From Nissolia schottii (taxonomy: Eukaryota > Streptophyta > Magnoliopsida > Fabales > Fabaceae): a stretch of 64,000 bases of DNA. Below are positions 23,201-32,200 of the stretch, piece by piece (positions within the stretch are counted from its first letter, which is position 1; every line of letters begins with the position of its first letter). A model generated the notes under the pieces. It searched no databases. It was given only the letters and a program-made list of their open reading frames with translations, and was not told the DNA's origin. The position numbers were made by a program, and so were the translations under genes. The DNA is taken from contig QANU01104094.1 in NCBI GenBank assembly GCA_003254905.1, positions 277,509 to 341,508 of the forward strand. The letters are read 5' to 3'.

Positions 23201-26200
23201 TCTGTACAAGTCAAAGGATTAAAAACAGAATATTTTTTCCTAAAATAAATGGTTGATTACCAACACTGCCCCTCAAGCTGAGTGGCAGATGTCTACCATA
23301 CCTACATTGGATCTTAGAGTCTCATAAGTACTATTGGGAAGGCCTTTAGTCAGAATATCGACGGTTTGTTGACTTGATGGTGTGTATTCTAGACTAGTGA
23401 CCCCACTTTCGATCTGTTGAGATATTGTAGGAGATATTGTAGATAGTATATTATTCTGTACATATTTATTCTGCTTTATTAGGATGAATATGATAAGATT
23501 TATATTTATTCTAATTAACCTCAGCATTCACAGCAATGCCTTATCCATTAGACTAGCATTACTTTTTGCAACATTTTATGCAATCATATTTATTAATATA
23601 ATTTTATTATTTAATTTTTCTTTTTAAAGAAACCCTAATCTAAAGGGTCCCTAAGNNNNNNNNNNNNNNNNNNNNNNNNNNNNNNNNNNNNNNNNNNNNN
23701 NNNNNNNNNNNNNNNNNNNNNNNNNNNNNNNNNNNNNNNNNNNNNNNNNNNNNNNNNNNNNNNNNNNNNNNNNNNNNNNNNNNNNNNNNNNNNNNNNNNN
23801 NNNNNNNNNNNNNNNNNNNNNNNNNNNNNNNNNNNNNNNNNNNNNNNNNNNNNNNNNNNNNNNNNNNNNNNNNNNNNNNNNNNNNNNNNNNNNNNNNNNN
23901 NNNNNNNNNNNNNNNNNNNNNNNNNNNNNNNNNNNNNNNNNNNNNNNNNNNNNNNNNNNNNNNNNNNNNNNNNNNNNNNNNNNNNNNNNNNNNNNNNNNN
24001 NNNNNNNNNNNNNNNNNNNNNNNNNNNNNNNNNNNNNNNNNNNNNNNNNNNNNNNNNNNNNNNNNNNNNNNNNNNNNNNNNNNNNNNNNNNNNNNNNNNN
24101 NNNNNNNNNNNNNNNNNNNNNNNNNNNNNNNNNNNNNNNNNNNNNNNNNNNNNNNNNNNNNNNNNNNNNNNNNNNNNNNNNNNNNNNNNNNNNNNNNNNN
24201 NNNNNNNNNNNNNNNNNNNNNNNNNNNNNNNNNNNNNNNNNNNNNNNNNNNNNNNNNNNNNNNNNNNNNNNNNNNNNNNNNNNNNNNNNNNNNNNNNNNN
24301 NNNNNNNNNNNNNNNNNNNNNNNNNNNNNNNNNNNNNNNNNNNNNNNNNNNNNNNNNNNNNNNNNNNNNNNNNNNNNNNNNNNNNNNNNNNNNNNNNNNN
24401 NNNNNNNNNNNNNNNNNNNNNNNNNTAATAGGCCAGGCTGCAGGTCCTGATAAGCCGTCTGTCCCACCCCTACTGATCACCTTCTGCTGCTCCTAGCCTT
24501 CATTGCTGGAAATCTTTTTACAGCCATAATTGTTGTGTTACCTGTCATGGTCTTCTGACCTTTATTGCTGGACGTATTTTATTCCTTGCTTTTGGCTTTG
24601 CCCTGAGTTCCCCTTTTTTCTTTCCTTCTTTCACGTTATTTCTCCTGTCTCAGTACCATTTTCATCGTCGGCCAACCTTCTGGCAGCTTTTTTGAACAAC
24701 TGACTGCACCACCAATCTCGCCACCCTCAGATTGGCCAACTATTTCTACCTGTCGTTTCGTCTTTGACCGTTGCCAAGCTTCCTGGAGACATTTTCGGCC
24801 ACCTTTTTACCATGGAAGATCCCAGAAATTCCAACAGCCAGCTCAATCTGGCCACTTTGGGGAACTCGTGTGTAGGGGAATATGTTCCATCTCTTGGTAG
24901 AGATGAGATTGCACACTTATAGACTTTCCTCATGTCTTTTAGTAAGTCGTTCGACTCTTGCTCTCTGAACTTGTCTGGTAAGAACTTATGTTTGCAATCT
25001 TTTAATGCACGTCGTACTGTATATGAGGATTTATGGATAGTTGACTCTGGTGCAATTGACCATATGACCTTTCATTTCCCAAATTTTACTTCTTATCGTC
25101 TCGCCTTAGGAAAACACCACATCACTGTAGCTAATGGTTCTTGCACCTCAGTTGCAGGTTTTGGCGATGCTGCTCTCAACCCTTCTTTACACTTACCTAA
25201 TGTACTTCATGTTCCTCAACTTTCCCATAATCTTATTTCTGTGCCAAAGCTTATTAAAGAAAAAAAATTGTGCAGTAACCTTTTTCCCTTCCCATTGCGT
25301 CTTTCAGGATCTTGCCACAAGGAGGACCATTTGAGTTGCTAAGGAACAAGGAGGGTTGTACTATTTTCTTAATGTGAAAATTGAAGGTGGTGTTAGTCAA
25401 AAGATGTTATCCTCTTGTCATAATGTGAATTCAAAATCTCCATCATCACAGGTTTGGTTACACCATAGCCGTCTTGGCCACCCTCCTTTTCATTTAATTA
25501 AATCGATGTTTCCGTCCCTTTTTTTTAAGGAGTTAGTTGAGTCTTTTTCTTGTGATGTACGTCAGTTTTCAAAACACCACCGCGTGTCTTTTCCGCCTAG
25601 TTCTAATAAAAGTGACAGACCTTTTGCTCTTATTCATTCTGATGTTTTGGGCCCTACTCCTACTCCTAACACTTTTGGTACAAAATGGTTTGTTTCATTT
25701 ATTGATGACTGCACAAGAGTCACTTGGCTTTTTCTTATAAAAGAAAAATCAGAAGTTTTTCAATTGTTTGCTCATTTTTATCATATGATTAAAACACAAT
25801 TTGGAAAACCTATTAATCGTTTACGTTTTGATAATGGCAAGGAATATGTGAATCAATGTTTTGCTAATTTTGTAAAAAAACATGGCATTATTCATGAACT
25901 TACTTGTGTTGATACCCCACAAAAAAATGTTGTGGCGGAAAGAAAAAATAGGCATTTACTAGAAGTCACTAGGGCCCTTCTATTACAGTTGTTTGTACCT
26001 AACTCTTACTGGGGCGAGGCTGTTTTAACTGCTACCCATCTTATTAATAGGGTGCCTTCTCAAGCTTTGGGTAATGTTAGTCTTGTTCAATCTATGTTAT
26101 CACACTTTCCTTCTGCCCATGTTATGCGAAGTTTACAACCTCGGGTTTTTGGGTGTGTCACCTTTGTCCATGTGCAACGTCAACATCGTAAAAAACTTGA

Positions 26201-29200
26201 TTCTAGGGTTGTTAAATGTATTTTCTTAGGTTATGCTCTTGACAAGAAAGGATACAATGTTTCCTCCCATCCGGTTGTCTTTTTTTTGTCTCCATGGATG
26301 TCACCTTTAATGAAACTGAGTCTTTCTTTAGCCCTCGGCTTCATGGGGAAGAGTCCTTTGGAAGCTGGGTTGTCGTCTCCCACATCCTTTATTCCTCTCC
26401 CGTCATTAAGAGAAATTCCTTTGGAAGCTGTTGGTTTTGCATCTGATTCCACTCAAGAGATAGTATCTTTTGTTACACCATCTAAAGAAGTCAAAAGAAA
26501 AACTATTTTTGTGTATCAAAGTAGAAAGAAACGTGACTTGGTCCAACAACAACTCTAAGAGCTTGAACCTACGATAAGTACTGAAGGTACTAGTTCTATT
26601 CCAAATAACGTTCCTTTAGATATTTGTGAGCCTAACCCAGATGACTTACCAATTGTATTGAGAAAAGAAAAAAAGGACTTATGCCAAGTATCCTATTTCT
26701 CAATTTGTCTATTCTAAACACCTCTCCTTGGAGCCGGACGCGCTTCCACGCGCCACATCTATTGCCACATCTATTCCCTGCACATGAATTAACACGTCGT
26801 CGCTGCTGAAGTGTGTGAAGGCGCGTGAGCAGTTATCTCTGCTTGTCGTTTCGTCTTTAACGGTCGTCAAGCTTCCCAAAGCCATTTCCAGCCACCTTTT
26901 TACCATGGCAAATCTCAAAAATTCTAACAGTCAACTCAATGGGTAGGGGAAGATGTTCCAACTCTCTATAAAGATGAGATTGCACATTTTCGGACTCTGG
27001 TCAAGTCTTTTAGTAAGCCTTCGACACTTACTCTCTGAACTTCTCGGGTAAGAACTTATGTTTGCAATCTTTTAATGCTCCTTGTACTGTACATGAGGAT
27101 TTATGGATAGTGGACTCTAGTGCAATTGACCATATGATCTTTCATTTCACACATTTTACTTCTTATCGTCCCACCTTCGGAAAACACCACATCACTGTAG
27201 CTGTAACTGATGGTTCTTGCACTTCGGTTGCAGGTTTTGGTGATGTTGCTTTCGACCTCCCTATTCTTACCTAATGTACTTCATGTTCCTGAACTTGCCA
27301 TAATCTTATTTCTGTGCCAAAACTTATTAAAGAAAAATATTGTGTAGTAACCATTTTCCCTTCCCATTGCGTCTTTCAGGATCTTGCCACGGGGAGGACA
27401 ATTGGAGTCGCTAAGGAACAAGGAGGGTTGTACTATCTTCTTAATATGAAAACTGAAGGTGGTGTTAGTCAGAAGATGTTATCTTCTTTATGTGAATTCA
27501 AAATCTCCATCATCACAGGTTTGGTTACACCATAAGCGTCTTGGCCATCCTCCTTTTCATTTAATTAAATCGATGTTTCCGTCCCTTTTTTTAAAGGAGT
27601 TAGTTGAGTCTTTTTCTTGTGATGTATTTCAATTTTCAAAACACCACCGTGTGTCTTTTCCACCTAATTCTAATAAAAGTGGTGAACCTTTTGTTCTTAT
27701 TCATTCCGATGTTACTCCTAACATTTCTGATACAAAATGGTTTGTTTCATTTATTGATGATTGAACACGAGTCACTTGGCTTTTTGGCTTTTTGGCTTTT
27801 TCTTATCAAAGAGAAATCAGAAGTTTTTCAATTGTTTGCTCACGTTTTTCTTATGATTAAAACACAATTTGGAAAAGCTATTAAGCGTTTACATTTTGAT
27901 ATTGGTCAGGAATGTGAATCAATGTTTTTCTAATTTTGTAAAAGAACATGACATTACTCATGAACTTACTTATGTTGATACCCCCACAACAAAACGGTGT
28001 GGCAGATAAGAAAAATAAGCATTTACTAGATGTCACTAGGGCTTTTCTATTATGGATGTCTGTAACTAACTCTTACTGGGGTGAGACTGTTTTAACTGCT
28101 ACCTATCTTATTAATAGGGTGCCTTTTCGAGTTTTGAGTAATGTTAGTCCTGTTCAATCTATGTTATCACACTTTCCCTCTGCCCCTGTTATGCAAAGTT
28201 TACAACCTCGGGTTTTGGGTGTGTCGCCTTTTTCCACGTGCATCGTCAACATCATGACAAACTTGATCCTAGGGCTATTAAATGGATTTTCTTAAGTTAT
28301 GCTCCTGACAAGAAAGGATACAAATGTTTCCACCCATCCGGTCGTCATTTTTTTTTTTTTGTCTCCATGGATGTATACTTTAATGAAACTGGGTCTTTCT
28401 TTAGTCCTCAACTTTTGGGGGAGAGTCCTTTGGAAGCCGAGTTGCCATCTCCGACGTCCTTTATTCCTCTCTTGTCATCAAGAGAAATTCCTTCGGAAGC
28501 CCCTAGTTTTGCATTTGATTCCACCCAAGAGATAGTATCTTTCGTTGCTACTTCTAAAGAAGTCAAAAGAAAACCTATTTTGTTGTATCAAAGGAGAAAG
28601 AAACTTGACTTGGTCCAACAACAACTCCAAGAGCCCGAACCTGTGGGAAGTACTAAAGGTACTAGTTCTATTCCAGATAACGTTCCTTGAGATATTTGTG
28701 AGCCTAACTCAGATGACATACTAATTGCATTGAGAAAAGAAAAAATGACTTGTGTCAAGTATCCTATTTCTCATTTTGTCTCTTCTAAACACCTTTCCCT
28801 GTAGCACCAGAATTTTATTGCAACAATTGATTCGATACAAATCACAACTTCCGTACAAGAAGCATTAAAAGATAAGAATTGGGTAAGCTGTGAATGAGGA
28901 AATGAGGGCGTTAGAGAAGAATGGAACAAAGGAGATCATTGATAGACCAAGAGATAGAAGACCAGTGGGATGCAGGTGGATATACACCGTGAAATATCAG
29001 TCTAATGGTGCTCTAGATTGATATAAAGAAAGATACGTCGCAAAGGGGTGCACACAGGCATATGGAATTGATTATGAGGAGACTTTCGCTCTAGTAGCAA
29101 AGATGAACACAGTCAAAATCTTGCTCTCTCTTGCGTCTCATTTTGGATGGTTGTTACGTTAGTTCAATGTTAAGAATACATTCTTACATGGGAACTTGAA

Positions 29201-32200
29201 AGCGGAAGTTTACATGGAGATTCTTTCAGGATATGATGTTACAAATGGAAATGTGCAGGATTAAAAAGGCTTTGTATGGCTTGAAACAATTCCCTCGTGC
29301 ATCGTTTAGAAGGTATACAAAAACAATGGTGTAACTTGGATACAAGCAGATTCAAGGAGACCATACTCTCTTCTTTAAGCATACACATGGAGGAAAACTT
29401 ACTATTCTTGTCTATGTGGATGACATTATTTCAGGTGATGATTTAATTGAAAAAAAAGCGTCTAGAGACAAGATTAGCAGCTAAATTTGAAATTAAAGAT
29501 CTTGGGAAACTAAAGTACTTCCTTGGGATTGAGATTGCATACTTCAGACAAGGTATCTTCATTTTACAAAGGAAATATATCCTAGATCTTCTCAAAGAAA
29601 CCGGAAAACTTGGTTGCAAGGGCACAAGTGTTCTCATTGAGCAAAAATCATCGGACAGGAAACGATGATGAGGGTCCTATGGTTGATAAAGCATTATATC
29701 AGAGGCTGGTCGGGAGATTGATATACCTAGCACATACTAGGCCAGATTTGGCATATATTGTTAGTGTTATTAGCCAATTCATGCATGATCCTAGAGTTAG
29801 ACATTCAAGCAGTGGATAGAATTTTACAGTACCTTAAGGCTACACTTGGAAGGGGATTGTTGTTTAAAAAGGGTGAAAGTTTGTCCATGGAAGTATACAC
29901 TGATGCTTACTATGCGGGTTCCTTGTTAACAGAAGATCAACTTCTGGTTATTGCATGTTTTTAGGAAGAAATTTGGCGACTTGGAGGAGCAAGAAGCAAA
30001 ATACGGTTGCTTGGTTGAATGCCGAGGTAGAGTTTCAGGCTATGGCACAAGGAGTGTGCAAGTTGTTATGGATGAAAACCATATTAGATGATTTGAGAAT
30101 AAAATGTGAAACTCCAATGAAGCTTTTTTGTGACTTTAAATCAGCAATCAACATTGTGCATAATCCAGTCCAACATGACAGAACTAAGCACATTGAGATT
30201 GACTGACACTTTATCAAGGAAAAGTTGGATAGCGGATTAATAGCTACATCACATGTTCCTTCTGTGCTTCAACTAGCAGATGTGTTGACGTTAACGAAAG
30301 GACTTTCCATAGAAAGGTTTCGGTAACTTACATGAAAGTTGGGAATGATGGATATCCATTCCCCAACTTGAGTGGGGAGTGTTGAGAGATGTTCAGATTA
30401 TGTTGAGATATGTTTATATGATGTACATAATTATTTTTAAATTTTCAGATAAAATTAGAGATACGATTAGATTTGAATATTGTATGTTAGGCAGTTTAGT
30501 ATTTAGCAATAACGGTAGAATGCCTGTATATTGTAAGCAGTGAAAAATACACTCAGTTTACACACANATATATATTCCCACTCTTTTCCTTCCTTCAAAA
30601 CGATGGCATGGTCTTGGTCCCTATGAGGAGTTAACTCTGTCAGCAGCTAAAAAACTTCAGTGGTATCCCCTGCAGCTGGCTACAGAAGCTGGTTCTGCAA
30701 GGGTGTGTGACAAAATAGCCATCCCCTTCTTCTTTTAATAACTTGTGAACCATCGTCAAGGGAAGCCTTAGCTTGGTCTAGTCAGGGATCTCCTTCCAAG
30801 GTCAGCACCTTGCCATGATCTTGCGTAGTTCCTGAAAATCTGCATGCATACGCCCCAAGCTGGCTAACCACCCAGGGCTTTAGGACCTCTATTCTAAGCG
30901 TATCCAGCAAGAAGAAATTCTGGACTATCTTGACTACCTGCATCTCTAAAACCACATGTGCCCACCTGTTGTTTCCCATTCCCTACTTCCACCACAGTGA
31001 GAGTACCTCTTCCACCTTAAGCTGCAAGTTCATAGCCAACCTTCTAGCAATAAAATTACTATATGCTGTTCTATCAATTAACACTCCCACTTGCTTCCCT
31101 TTGATGCCTCCCTTCATCACTAATGAATGGCTAGAAGAAGTGAAACCAGCAAGGCTATTAAGGGGCAAACATAAATTCCCTACAGCCACTTCCCCAAGGT
31201 CCTCTTCCTAGTGGTCCCCCTCTCTTTCATCTCCCTCACTCTCATCATCCACTTCCACCAAAATGTGTTGAAGGTGTTTAATTGGGCACAAATGATCTTT
31301 TCCGGTTTTCCACACCTTCCCCCACACTTGAAACATAACCCCCTTTGCTGTCTATCGTTCCACTCATGTTGTGACAAACTCTTCCCGCCACTTGTCTTGT
31401 GACGAACTTACTTCTAAATGGAGCTATATCGTAACTCTGCTGTGTAATATTTACAAAAGCATGAATATGCATTTTCTGGCCCATGTGGCATCTATTATGA
31501 TTGAATTTGGAATTGTAATAGCTTCCTAAAGTAAATAGTTTGATGATGTTAAATAACATATCAAACTATTTATTTTTAGGATGTCACAATAGTTCTTTCA
31601 CTATCAACATGACAACAAATGATGGCATAAATGTTGTGAGAAAGTTTCATTTGTTTGATATTTTCATGAATATTGGAAAATAGATGATGCAATTTCCATT
31701 TATACAATTTTACAGGTATATATTCTTTTTTGCAATTGGAGCTGGCCCCGTGACTGGCATCATTATACCAGAGCTTAGCAACACCAGGACTCGAGGGAAG
31801 ATCATGGGATTTAGTTTTTCTACCCATTGGGTGAGTAATAAAATATTGTGGTGTGCTTATTTGGGAAACTTTTGTTTTGATGAATAAGTACTTTTGAACA
31901 TTAGTCTATTTGTTTGTTTGTGCTTTTGAAAAATATAAAAAAAATTGAAAATAATCAGATTTCTGCTTATTTTTATAAGCATGTAGGGTTGCTTATGATT
32001 TTAAGCAGAAATAGTAGTTGACATAGCATAAACAATGAGCCAATTATGTTTCCAAAAGTATGCTTGACATTTTTCAAAAATACCAAAGGACACCCTTGCC
32101 TCCCTCTTAAAAAATCCTCCCGGACTCTCTTTTCATATAAGCTTAAATAAGTTGTCGGTCCTTATAAATATAGTGAATTCTGGTGTTGGTCCCTAAAAAT

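Noticed and set aside
23635..24480. Open frames of 275-281 codons on the minus strand
   Set aside because: They consist of the N gap; no sequence supports them.
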